From: CG-Epi1 sp964634895
Lineage (GTDB): Archaea > Thermoplasmatota > Poseidoniia > MGIII > CG-Epi1
Length of the DNA stretch: 7,308 nt
NCBI GenBank assembly: GCA_964634895.1
Contig: CAZWJS010000045.1
Location: forward strand, 1 to 7,308
Reading direction: 5' to 3'
How positions within the stretch are numbered: position 1 is the first letter of the stretch; each line of letters starts with the position of its first letter. A program made the translations under genes and the position numbers. This document shows positions 1-5,675 of the stretch, one piece after another. The notes under the pieces were generated by a model that did not search any database, was not told where the DNA came from, and saw nothing but the letters and a program-made list of their open reading frames with translations.

Positions 1-39
1 TTTGGTGACTCTTATAGAAGTATAGACGTCTTTAGGCAT
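1..39 (-). CDS. N-terminal fragment of an unidentified gene, possibly a small DNA-binding (antitoxin-like) protein
   Basis: Only the first 13 codons lie in the window, reading MPKDVYTSIRVTK leftward from an ATG at 39 and off the edge. The start is supported by a TATTAAAA/TTTTAATA box centred 26.5 bp upstream, the same sequence and distance as the box before purQ. A short 'SIRV' beta-strand after a few residues resembles the N-termini of ribbon-helix-helix or VapB-like antitoxins, but 13 residues cannot establish this. Two tandem palindromes just upstream of the TATA box would suit a regulated gene. An alternative ATG at 50 is in another frame and stops after 12 codons. Confidence 0.35.
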   Translation of the reverse strand, partial: MPKDVYTSIRVTK

Positions 40-61
40 ATTATCGTCATGAAAAAACACC

Positions 62-69
62 TATTAAAA
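62..69 (-). promoter_or_regulatory. TATA box of the left-edge gene
   Basis: The leftward strand reads TTTTAATA, centred 26.5 bp upstream of the ATG at 39. The purQ box is identical in sequence and spacing. This fits a leaderless transcript starting at or near the ATG. Confidence 0.45.
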
Positions 70-71
70 GG

Positions 72-103
72 TATGCATTTTGCATAAATATACATTTTGC
101 ATA
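72..103. promoter_or_regulatory. Tandem palindromic operator-like sites
   Basis: Two 15-bp elements, TATGCATTTTGCATA (72-86) and TATACATTTTGCATA (89-103), differ at one base and are separated by 2 bp. The first is a perfect 6-bp inverted repeat (TATGCA/TGCATA) around 3 bp; the second has one arm mismatch. They lie immediately upstream of the TATA box of the left-edge gene, where an activator, or a repressor competing with TBP/TFB, would bind. The repeat is seen directly; the regulatory role and the protein are inferred. The region is very AT-rich, so chance is not excluded. Confidence 0.45.
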
Positions 104-117
104 CATGAATTAAGTTT

Positions 118-141
118 AAAAATACTCTATTTTACAAAAAA
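118..141 (-). terminator. U-rich terminator region after the aldo/keto reductase
   Basis: On the leftward strand, 15-40 nt past the stop codon of the aldo/keto reductase, there are runs of six T (141-136) and five T (122-118). Archaeal RNA polymerase terminates at such U-tracts, often without a hairpin. No strong GC hairpin is present. The call is positional. Confidence 0.35.
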
Positions 142-155
142 TGCTGTTTTTTTAC

Positions 156-992
156 TTAAACTGGTGCATAATCTGGAGGATTATGTGGATCCCAACAAGT
201 TACGTACCTTTCATCCAGATCATCTAAACGTTTCATCAAAGAACCTGGGATTTCAAAATCAAAAACTGCAAAATTCTCAATTATTCGACTTTCATTAACT
301 GATTTTGGAATAACGACCATCCCTCGCTGCATTGACCAACGTATCAAAATTTGTGCAGGTGTTTTGCCCATTTCCTTAGAAATTGCTACTAAATGCTCTT
401 CATCCATCCTTTTAGCATGAACCAATGGACTGTATGCTTCAATTATTGTATTCTTAGAATTACAATATTCCAATAAATCTTTCTGATAATGATATGGATG
501 AAATTCAACTTGATTTGCTGCAGGTATAACTCCAAATTTCTCTTCTAATTCTTTCAAATGATCTATAGTAAAATTACTGACTCCTATCGACCTACAGAGG
601 CCTTTTTTCTGTAACTCAATTAATGCTCTCCAGGAATCATTTCTTTTATCTTTTAATGGCCAATGAATAAGATACAAGTCAATGTAGTCACAGCCCAATC
701 TTGCTAGACTTTTTTCACAGGCTTCGATTGCTTCATCGTAACCTTGGTGCTTATTCCACAATTTCGTCGTAATAAACAATTCTTTTCGATTAATATCTGC
801 ATCCTGAACAGCTCTGCCCACATCTGCCTCATTATCATATGCCCTTGCTGTATCTATGTGCCTATATCCTGCATTTATGGAATCTAAAACTGCTTTGTAT
901 GTTGTTTCACCTGGTTCTGATTTCCAAGTACCCAAACCCACCACTGGAATCTTGTAACCATCATTCATTTTTATGTACAATTGGCCTGTCAT
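156..992 (-). CDS. Aldo/keto reductase (AKR superfamily, diketogluconate-reductase-like)
   Basis: This cytosolic NAD(P)H-dependent oxidoreductase of 278 aa folds as a TIM barrel and reduces aldehydes or ketones to alcohols; the physiological substrate cannot be read from sequence. The catalytic tetrad is complete: D47 and Y52 in DTARAYDNE, K77 in TTKLWN, H110 in LIHWP. Cofactor contacts expected in the family are visible at S139-N140, Q161, Y187-S188 and the IPKS segment (228-231) that binds the NADPH phosphate. Length and N-terminus (LYIKMNDGYKIPVVGLGTW) match the AKR5 / 2,5-diketo-D-gluconate reductase group, which supports the ATG at 992. It starts 28 nt after the phosphatase gene's stop. 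A TATA-like TTAATTTA (1013-1020) and a GGGGGT just before the ATG mean it may be read both alone and by read-through. Prostaglandin-F-synthase-like labels would reflect the same fold only. Confidence 0.93.
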   Translation of the reverse strand: MTGQLYIKMNDGYKIPVVGLGTWKSEPGETTYKAVLDSINAGYRHIDTARAYDNEADVGRAVQDADINRKELFITTKLWNKHQGYDEAIEACEKSLARLGCDYIDLYLIHWPLKDKRNDSWRALIELQKKGLCRSIGVSNFTIDHLKELEEKFGVIPAANQVEFHPYHYQKDLLEYCNSKNTIIEAYSPLVHAKRMDEEHLVAISKEMGKTPAQILIRWSMQRGMVVIPKSVNESRIIENFAVFDFEIPGSLMKRLDDLDERYVTCWDPHNPPDYAPV

Positions 993-1012
993 AAACCCCC
1001 AAAGAACGGTGC

Positions 1013-1020
1013 TAAATTAA
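1013..1020 (-). promoter_or_regulatory. Possible TATA box of the aldo/keto reductase
   Basis: TTAATTTA on the leftward strand is centred about 24.5 bp upstream of the ATG at 992, close to the spacing of the other boxes here. It is a weaker match than the purQ box, and the gene may instead be co-transcribed with the phosphatase upstream. Confidence 0.3.
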
Positions 1021-1803
1021 TTACTTGTACATGTCAACAAGAATATCATGCAAATAACCATTGGTAGCCAACCACTCTTTTGTATCTAAAGTATACGGCT
1101 CTCCTTGATAATTAGTAATTTTTCCGCCTGCTTCCTCGAGAATAATCAAACCTCCAGCCATATCCCATGGATGTGCACCTGAAACAATGTATCCTTCAAG
1201 CCTACCGGCTGCAATATATGCCATAGAAAGTGCTGCCACCCCCAACTTTCTTACAGATTGAATCTCTCTCTCCAAATCAATCAACTTATCGCCTAATTTC
1301 TGATAATATTCTCCCTGCCTTTTATAGGGTAAACCACAAGCAATAATCGACTTTTTCAATTCTTTAACATCTGAGACGTGAATTCGTTTAGGTGTTCCAT
1401 TGTTGTAAAGATCATTAACATAGGCTCCTGAACCCTTAACGGCATAGAATAATTCTTTCTTTAGAGGATCTGCAATTACGCCTACTAAAGGCTCATTTCC
1501 TCTACACAAACCAATAGATGGGCCAAAAATAGGAAAGGAATGTGCAAAATTAATGGTCCCATCAAGTGGATCTACAATCCAGACCTTTTCACCAGGAAAA
1601 CTTGTACCTTCTTCTGCCATTATTCCATAGTCTGGAGTTGCAGTTTTCAATATCTTTGTAATTTCCTCCTCACATTTGTGATCAACTTCAGTAACAACAT
1701 CTATATCTGATTTGTAATCTAAATGTTTGTAATTGCCATAATTATCTGCAATAATCTCTGAAGCCTTTATTGCTGCCTGAATCGCTACTTCTAATTCATT
1801 CAC
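1021..1803 (-). CDS. Inositol monophosphatase family protein
   Basis: This is a Mg2+-dependent sugar-phosphate phosphatase of the IMPase/FBPase superfamily. Archaeal members often hydrolyse both inositol-1-phosphate and fructose-1,6-bisphosphate, so either role is possible. With the start used here (260 aa), the metal ligands are visible: E64-E65 in MAEEG, D78/D81 in motif WIVDPLDGTINF, and D214 in motif HPWDMAGG, followed by the usual EEAGG. Length is normal and the gene is intact. The GTG at 1803-1801 overlaps the purQ stop codon as GTGA, the usual sign of translational coupling; a TTG two codons further upstream (1809) is also in frame but less likely. Coupling to purQ suggests one transcript, though no biochemical step links them obviously. 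Confidence 0.9.
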   Translation of the reverse strand: MNELEVAIQAAIKASEIIADNYGNYKHLDYKSDIDVVTEVDHKCEEEITKILKTATPDYGIMAEEGTSFPGEKVWIVDPLDGTINFAHSFPIFGPSIGLCRGNEPLVGVIADPLKKELFYAVKGSGAYVNDLYNNGTPKRIHVSDVKELKKSIIACGLPYKRQGEYYQKLGDKLIDLEREIQSVRKLGVAALSMAYIAAGRLEGYIVSGAHPWDMAGGLIILEEAGGKITNYQGEPYTLDTKEWLATNGYLHDILVDMYK

Positions 1804-2624
1804 TGACAAAGAAAATCAACTACTCCTTGGAAGAGTGGCCTGCCATCACCAGGACCTTCAGGATTCATACCTGATGAAGTCCAATCTGTGTGTTGCCAGC
1901 CATGGAAGACACGTTCAGGATGAGGCATCATACCCAAGACATTGCCTTTAGGATTAGTTATTCCTGCAATATCATGAGCAACACCGTTAGGATTCCAAGG
2001 ATAACCGGAGTTAAGTTCACCTTCAGGACTGCAATATCTGAATGCAATTTGATTGTTTTTGTCTAATTCTTCAAATTTTTCTTGACTCATCATCAATTTG
2101 CCTTCTGCATGAGCATTGGGTATTGACAAAACCTGATTTGTTTCATAATTTTTCGTAAAAAAACTTTGTGAATGTGATTCTACACGAAGATGTACATGCC
2201 TAGCTTCAAATCTGCTTGAATCATTAGTGTGCAATACTGCTTCCGGAACATCGCTAATACCTGAATCTTGGCCAGGCAATGCTCCTAATTCTACCAGAAT
2301 TTGAAATCCGTTACAAACTCCTAAAACTGGCCTACCTTCATTTATATACTCATGGACCTGAGATTTAAGACCGGATTTTATACGTGATGCAAAGATTGCA
2401 CCAGCACGAACATAGTCTCCTGAACTAAAACCTCCTGGAAAATAAAGTGCATCATAATCCACCAAATCTCTGCACTTTGATTTTTCAACATCTCCCAGTA
2501 ATTGTTTCAAGTGAATCTTCTCTGCATTACAACCTAACGAGGAGAAAGCAGCCGCTGATTCATCTTCACAATTGGTACCTTCAATACGAATAACACCTAT
2601 GTTGATTTCAGATGGGTCTGGCAT
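1800..2624 (-). CDS. purQ: Phosphoribosylformylglycinamidine synthase subunit PurQ (glutamine amidotransferase)
   Basis: PurQ is the glutaminase subunit that supplies ammonia to PurL, with PurS, converting FGAR to FGAM in de novo purine synthesis. The 274-aa class I amidotransferase carries the nucleophile C104 in the elbow GVCNGFQIL and the H235/E237 pair in MMPHPERVF. PurQ-specific features include the YFPGGFSSGDYVRAG oxyanion-loop region (61-75), PNAHAEGKL (169-177), and NPNG..HDIAGI (211-222). It is longer than the roughly 225-aa bacterial short form, with an extended C-terminal tail. The ATG at 2624 is supported by a TTTTAATA box centred 26.5 bp upstream, implying a leaderless mRNA independent of ndk, whose stop is 44 nt away. 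Neither purS nor purL is in the window. Confidence 0.95.
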   Translation of the reverse strand: MPDPSEINIGVIRIEGTNCEDESAAAFSSLGCNAEKIHLKQLLGDVEKSKCRDLVDYDALYFPGGFSSGDYVRAGAIFASRIKSGLKSQVHEYINEGRPVLGVCNGFQILVELGALPGQDSGISDVPEAVLHTNDSSRFEARHVHLRVESHSQSFFTKNYETNQVLSIPNAHAEGKLMMSQEKFEELDKNNQIAFRYCSPEGELNSGYPWNPNGVAHDIAGITNPKGNVLGMMPHPERVFHGWQHTDWTSSGMNPEGPGDGRPLFQGVVDFLCQ

Positions 2625-2646
2625 TATTTTTCACTATAAGAAATGG

Positions 2647-2654
2647 TATTAAAA
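2647..2654 (-). promoter_or_regulatory. TATA box for the purQ-phosphatase transcript
   Basis: TTTTAATA on the leftward strand sits in the 44-nt gap after ndk, centred 26.5 bp before the purQ ATG. No Shine-Dalgarno site precedes purQ. Together these suggest a leaderless transcript. Confidence 0.5.
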
Positions 2655-2668
2655 CTATGACCTATTAA

Positions 2669-3121
2669 TTATTCGTAAACCCATGACTGACTGTCCTGTG
2701 CCCACTCATTCAATCCTTCAGGAAACCACAAACCAAGTTCAAATTCTGCTGTTTCAGCAGCATCAGAACCATGAATCATATTGTACCCAATATCCATTCC
2801 GAAATCTCCGCGAATAGTTCCTGATGCAGCTTCACGACCATTGGTAGGTCCAATTAAATTACGAGCTACACTAATTGCATCTTGGCCAGACCAAGCCATA
2901 CAAACAACAGGTCCACTTATAATAAATTTGATTAGACCTGGAAAAAATGGTTTCGCAGAATGTACGCCATAATGCTTTTTGGCTATTTCTTCTGTTGGGA
3001 TAATTTGCTTAAGCCCAACTAATTGTAAACCTTTCCTCTCAAATCTCTGAATAATCTCTCCAACCAAACTGCGTTGCACACCGTCTGGCTTTACCATTAC
3101 ATACGTTGTCTCAGAACTCAT
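2669..3121 (-). CDS. ndk: Nucleoside diphosphate kinase
   Basis: This cytosolic enzyme balances NTP and dNTP pools by transferring the gamma-phosphate between nucleotides through a phosphohistidine. The 150-aa protein has the opening TYVMVKPDGVQR (6-17), the Kpn-loop region, the nucleotide-binding segment RNLIGPTNGREAASGTIRG (87-105) and the catalytic H117 in the signature NMIHGSD. Length matches archaeal and bacterial NDKs. The ATG at 3121 overlaps the L24e stop codon as ATGA, so translation is coupled. Placement after the L7Ae-S28e-L24e genes is the standard archaeal order; the usual next gene, infB, is replaced here by purQ. Confidence 0.97.
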   Translation of the reverse strand: MSSETTYVMVKPDGVQRSLVGEIIQRFERKGLQLVGLKQIIPTEEIAKKHYGVHSAKPFFPGLIKFIISGPVVCMAWSGQDAISVARNLIGPTNGREAASGTIRGDFGMDIGYNMIHGSDAAETAEFELGLWFPEGLNEWAQDSQSWVYE

Positions 3122-3309
3122 TTCTCTCTCGTTTTGCGAGCAGTATCAGTCCACTTGGTACGTGCTGGAACTCTGCCAAGATTCAAGAAATTTTTCTTTG
3201 CTTTAGAATTGATAAAGTAAAGCACTTGGCCTGTTTTCTTAACATACATCATACCAGTTCCAGGTGGAATGGGTTTACCAGTAAAAGAACATTTTTTTGT
3301 ATCAACCAT
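3118..3309 (-). CDS. rpl24e: Large-subunit ribosomal protein L24e (eL24), zinc-finger-degenerate form
   Basis: This is a 63-aa component of the archaeal 50S subunit. The core IPPGTGMMYVKKTGQVLYF (14-32) and the following SKAKKNFLNL are clearly the L24e fold. The family normally holds zinc through C-x2-C and C-x3-C. Here the first pair reads CSFT (C7, T10 in place of Cys) and the second FINSKA (I33 and A37 in place of Cys), leaving only C7, so classical zinc binding should be lost. The gene starts 4 nt after the rps28e stop and has a good AGGAGA Shine-Dalgarno site 7 nt upstream. It ends in an ATGA overlap with ndk. The rest of the protein is well conserved, so it is probably functional. Confidence 0.95.
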   Translation of the reverse strand: MVDTKKCSFTGKPIPPGTGMMYVKKTGQVLYFINSKAKKNFLNLGRVPARTKWTDTARKTREK

Positions 3310-3313
3310 TTCT

Positions 3314-3517
3314 CTATCTCCTATCTAATGCCTTAGCTTCTCTGGATGAATCCATTAATAATAATTGATCGCCGATATCAACTGGACCAAGAACATTTCT
3401 TCTGATTATGCGGCCTCGATCATCGCCATCCAATACTCTAACTTTTACAGATGTGGCTTCACCTCTCATACCCGTACGACCGAGAACTTCTACTACTTGA
3501 GCAGGGATTCCATCCAT
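3314..3517 (-). CDS. rps28e: Small-subunit ribosomal protein S28e (eS28)
   Basis: This 67-aa OB-fold protein of the archaeal/eukaryotic small subunit lies near the mRNA exit channel. The family core is plain: PAQVVEVLGRTGMRGEATSV (5-24), VRVLDGDDRGRIIRRNV (26-42) and GPVDIGD, then the conserved SREA near the C-terminus. Length is normal. The ATG at 3517 lies 2 nt after the rpl7ae stop codon, and the end of the gene contains the Shine-Dalgarno site of rpl24e, so the genes are co-transcribed and probably translationally coupled. Confidence 0.96.
   Translation of the reverse strand: MDGIPAQVVEVLGRTGMRGEATSVKVRVLDGDDRGRIIRRNVLGPVDIGDQLLLMDSSREAKALDRR
3317..3322 (-). promoter_or_regulatory. Shine-Dalgarno site of rpl24e
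   Basis: AGGAGA on the leftward strand lies 7 nt before the rpl24e ATG and inside the last codons of rps28e. Several first genes of transcripts here lack such a site, whereas this operon-internal gene has one. Confidence 0.6.
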
Positions 3518-3519
3518 AT

Positions 3520-3891
3520 TTATTTCTTAGCTGATGTTATAGCTTTAGCAACTTCTTCTAAAGCTCCTTTTTTCTTACCTATATCGGTTATTGCTATAGC
3601 TGCAGTAGTAACTTTCAAGCCTGCTGCTTTTCCAAGCTCATCTCTTGAAGGGACATATGTATAGGGAATTTGCTTTTCCTCGCAAAGCATCGGAAGATGT
3701 GCTAGGATTTCAGGTGGTTCAACATCAAGTGCCATTACCACAAGCTTGGCTTGACCTCTCTCAATTAACTTTGTTACTTCATTAGATCCTTTTCTAACCT
3801 TACCACCATCACGTGCTGTTTCTACGGCTAGATATGCTTTCTCAGATAGCTCCTTAGGAGCCTCGTATGTTACGAATAACGGATTTGCCAT
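3520..3891 (-). CDS. rpl7ae: Ribosomal protein L7Ae (eL8), kink-turn RNA-binding protein
   Basis: L7Ae is a 123-aa protein that binds kink-turns in 23S rRNA and in box C/D and H/ACA guide RNAs; in archaea it is also an RNase P subunit. The RNA-contacting signature KGSNEVTKLIERG (34-46, with N37/E38) and the LGKAAGL loop (86-92) that reads the k-turn are present, and the length is typical. The ATG at 3891 has a GAGGT Shine-Dalgarno site 6 nt upstream. It is the first gene of the rpl7ae-rps28e-rpl24e-ndk operon. A predicted leader of about 54 nt carries a kink-turn-like element beside the ribosome-binding site, consistent with known autogenous control of L7Ae in archaea. Confidence 0.97.
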   Translation of the reverse strand: MANPLFVTYEAPKELSEKAYLAVETARDGGKVRKGSNEVTKLIERGQAKLVVMALDVEPPEILAHLPMLCEEKQIPYTYVPSRDELGKAAGLKVTTAAIAITDIGKKKGALEEVAKAITSAKK

Positions 3892-3897
3892 TTTTTT

Positions 3898-3902
3898 ACC
3901 TC
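3898..3902 (-). promoter_or_regulatory. Shine-Dalgarno site of rpl7ae
   Basis: GAGGT lies 6 nt (all A) upstream of the rpl7ae ATG. It fixes the start and shows this mRNA has a real 5' leader. It lies just 3' of the possible kink-turn, so L7Ae bound there could hide it. Confidence 0.6.
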
Positions 3903-3930
3903 TTTCAGACGAATGTCTTCATTAATCACG
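3899..3930 (-). promoter_or_regulatory. Possible kink-turn in the rpl7ae leader (L7Ae autoregulatory site)
   Basis: The leftward strand folds as AAT-GA (3923-3919), stem AGAC (3918-3915), loop ATTC, stem GTCT (3910-3907), then GA (3906-3905). This is the kink-turn plan: a 3-nt bulge ending in U, tandem sheared G-A/A-G pairs, and a non-canonical-side helix. The outer (C) helix is weak: two A-U pairs (3924-3925 with 3904-3903), then purine mismatches and at most scattered pairs toward 3930/3899. L7Ae binding to a k-turn in its own mRNA is established in archaea; that this element is such a site is inference. Confidence 0.4.
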
Positions 3931-3936
3931 GGTTAT

Positions 3937-3944
3937 CCACGTGG
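3937..3944. promoter_or_regulatory. Palindrome CCACGTGG in the divergent promoter region
   Basis: A perfect 8-bp palindrome lies in a locally GC-rich patch of the region between rpl7ae and cutA. It sits about where rpl7ae transcription would start (near 3945, given the TATA box at 3968-3975). It could be an operator or part of the mRNA 5' end; there is no direct evidence for either. Confidence 0.25.
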
Positions 3945-3967
3945 GTTCGCGTCTACGAAAGGGGGGC

Positions 3968-3975
3968 TATTTAAA
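3968..3975. promoter_or_regulatory. Shared TATA box between cutA and the rpl7ae operon
   Basis: The box reads TATTTAAA rightward and TTTAAATA leftward and is the only convincing TATA element in the divergent region. Rightward its centre is 27.5 bp before the ATG at 3999, which suits a leaderless cutA mRNA. Leftward, a 26.5-bp spacing would place the rpl7ae start near 3945, giving a leader of about 54 nt. Use in both directions is inferred from position; no clear BRE decides the orientation. Confidence 0.5.
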
Positions 3976-3998
3976 CATGCATGAAATGCACGATAATT

Positions 3999-4304
3999 AT
4001 GGGAATTACAGTATACACAACTGCACCCAATGAAAAAAGTGCTGAAAAAATATCAAAAGGATGCGTAAAAGAGGGACTAGCTGCATGCTGTAATTTTTGG
4101 CCTGTTCGTACAATCTATTCTTGGGAAGGGGAATTGAAAGATGATACGGAACATGTTGTATTCATAAAAACAAGTAAAAATAAATTTGAAGAACTAAAAA
4201 AGTATATCGTTAAAAACCACCCTTATTCAATGCCTGCTATCGTATCTATCCCTTGGGATGATGCGTATGAGCCATATCGAAAATGGGTAGACAAAGATGA
4301 CTGA
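3999..4304 (+). CDS. cutA: CutA-type divalent-ion tolerance protein
   Basis: This 101-aa trimeric ferredoxin-like-fold protein is linked in bacteria to divalent metal (copper) tolerance; its precise biochemical role is unsettled. Family marks are VYTTAP (5-10), KEGLAACCN (24-32), SWEGEL (41-46), E51, FIKT (55-58), KNHPYSMPAI (72-81) and the C-terminal YRKW. I chose the ATG at 3999 because it aligns with the compact N-terminus of archaeal CutA and lies 27.5 bp after the TATA box centre. The in-frame ATG at 3981 would fall upstream of the expected transcript start and would add six residues (MKCTII). The gene overlaps the next one by 8 nt, so the two are co-translated. C30/C31 are adjacent cysteines; one of them is at the usual family position. 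Confidence 0.92.
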   Translation: MGITVYTTAPNEKSAEKISKGCVKEGLAACCNFWPVRTIYSWEGELKDDTEHVVFIKTSKNKFEELKKYIVKNHPYSMPAIVSIPWDDAYEPYRKWVDKDD

Positions 4305-5529
4305 ATATGATGTAATTGTTTGTGGTGGCGGTCCAGCCGGATCTACGACTGCATTCTATGCTGCTAAAGCTGGAATGAAAGTTTTGCTTATAGATAAATC
4401 AAAATTTCCAAGAGATAAGGCATGCGGCGGATTACTTACAGCAAGATTATTCGATGAACTACCTGAATTAGAACCATACATCAAACCAATAATTGAATGT
4501 CCCTCAAATGATGTTAATTTGTATTCACCTTCTATGAAATACAAAATTGATTTTGAATTTCCTGAAGGAACACCATGGAATATAACACGTGAAGTATTTG
4601 ATAATGCAGTACTGGAAGCTGCAAGAGATGTAGGGGCAGAAATAATGACACAAACCAGAGTTAGTGATTTTGAATTTAATGGTGGTGTGACTGTAAAAAC
4701 ATCAAAAGGTGACTTCAAATCAAAAATGGTTATAGGGGCAACTGGACCAAATGACAAACTAGCTTCTATGGTTCGTGAAAAAAGGAATCTAAAACCTTGG
4801 AGTGATAGTCAAATGGGTACTGCACTAATGTGGGAGCCGAAAGTTGACAAAGATTTTATTGATAAAAATTATAGTAATAAAAGATCTCTACTAGTTCATT
4901 TCAAACCAGGAGGTATTGAGGGATATGGATGGGTATTTCCAAAGAAAGATATACTGAATATTGGATTTGGAGGATATAATAGAACTATCAAATCTATTAA
5001 AATCAAAGAAATATGGAAAGATTACATAAATTTATTGAAAAAAGATGGCTATTTTCCAAAGGATCAAGAAATTCCTCCCGTGAAAGGCGCCCCACTTCCC
5101 CTTGATGGCCCAATAAAGGCCACTACAATGGATAATACACTTCTTGTAGGAGATTCTGCAGGAATGGTTTCACCACTATCTGGTGAAGGAATATACTATG
5201 GAATGCATGCTGGCAAAATTGCAGTTGATACAATGAAGAAAGCATTGGAAACTGGGGATTATTCACAGAAGCATTTAGATCAATATCACCGTGATTGGAA
5301 CAACTTATTCGGTAAAGAATTGAGAGATTTATCTTTCTTTGCACTTATGGCTCTAAAACTACCTGAAAGAATGGTTTACTATGGTTCAAAGGATGATAAA
5401 CTGTGTGAAATTTTTGCAGATTTGTTCTTAGGTGTAACACCAGGTGGATTAGGAAAACGAAAACCTATTACTAGATCCATATTCAACTTCTTTAGACACC
5501 CCTACTTCCTAAGATTTTTTAGTTATTAA
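4297..5529 (+). CDS. Geranylgeranyl reductase family FAD-dependent oxidoreductase
   Basis: This 410-aa flavoprotein probably saturates the geranylgeranyl chains of archaeal ether lipids, at the inner membrane face. The N-terminal Rossmann motif CGGGPAGSTTA (9-19) and acidic D33 bind FAD. KACGG (41-45) matches the conserved Cys-Gly-Gly near the active site. GYGWVFPK (209-216) matches the family YxWxFP motif, and GDSAGMVSPLSGEGI (285-299) is the second FAD motif. A basic/aromatic C-terminus (RSIFNFFRHPYFLRFF) may aid membrane contact. Length is normal. It overlaps cutA by 8 nt without an obvious Shine-Dalgarno site, so it is likely translated by coupling. Its last 11 bp overlap the 3' end of the convergent DUF4286 remnant. 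A menaquinone-side-chain or other prenyl reductase is the main alternative. Confidence 0.93.
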   Translation: MTEYDVIVCGGGPAGSTTAFYAAKAGMKVLLIDKSKFPRDKACGGLLTARLFDELPELEPYIKPIIECPSNDVNLYSPSMKYKIDFEFPEGTPWNITREVFDNAVLEAARDVGAEIMTQTRVSDFEFNGGVTVKTSKGDFKSKMVIGATGPNDKLASMVREKRNLKPWSDSQMGTALMWEPKVDKDFIDKNYSNKRSLLVHFKPGGIEGYGWVFPKKDILNIGFGGYNRTIKSIKIKEIWKDYINLLKKDGYFPKDQEIPPVKGAPLPLDGPIKATTMDNTLLVGDSAGMVSPLSGEGIYYGMHAGKIAVDTMKKALETGDYSQKHLDQYHRDWNNLFGKELRDLSFFALMALKLPERMVYYGSKDDKLCEIFADLFLGVTPGGLGKRKPITRSIFNFFRHPYFLRFFSY

Positions 5530-5674
5530 GAGACATTACTCTTCTATCGCTACTCAAATATTGACCGAATTTGTCTATTCCTTCTTTGATTAAAGCTGGT
5601 GCATGGTTCTTCTGATAATTTTCTAAGGATTCTCGACTATCTAAATGGTATCTAATTGACCAATGTACTTTATC
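5519..5674 (-). pseudogene. DUF4286-family gene remnant (3' half only)
   Basis: The frame from 5674 to the TAA at 5519 encodes DKVHWSIRYHLD... through SSDRRVM, aligning without gaps with residues 48-98 of the intact DUF4286 protein at 6560-6856. Over the first 47 residues 37 are identical, and DNA identity is about 77%. Residues 1-47 are absent: the surface-protein gene ends 2 bp before the homology starts. The frame stays open to 5710 through unrelated sequence and would need a TTG start, so a 63-aa short product is possible but unlikely. No stop or frameshift interrupts the remnant, and at least half of the changed codons are synonymous, so truncation looks recent relative to the divergence. 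It overlaps the reductase gene by 11 bp at the 3' end. Confidence 0.75.
5519..5674 (-). repeat. Direct repeat copy B of the DUF4286 gene 3' half
   Basis: 156 bp, gapless against 6560-6715, same orientation, offset 1041 bp. The pair brackets the surface-protein gene. Confidence 0.75.
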
Positions 5675-5675
5675 G

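Noticed and set aside
80..298. Rightward open frame of 72 codons at the left end
   Set aside because: Its second half is antisense to the well-supported aldo/keto reductase, and the translation resembles no protein.
3106..3664. Rightward open frames opposite the ribosomal genes
   Set aside because: They are antisense shadows of conserved ribosomal and NDK genes, with no recognisable protein.
3938..3958. T-arm-like hairpin (CGTGG / CTACG around GTTCGCGT) suggesting a tRNA fragment
   Set aside because: The loop is one base too long, one pair is G-U, and there is no acceptor, D or anticodon arm nearby.
3981..3998. Upstream ATG for cutA adding MKCTII
   Set aside because: It lies only 6 bp after the TATA box, upstream of the expected transcript start, and the extra residues do not fit the CutA N-terminus.
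4356..4757. Leftward open frame of 133 codons
   Set aside because: It is antisense to the FAD-binding half of the geranylgeranyl reductase and is low-complexity in translation.
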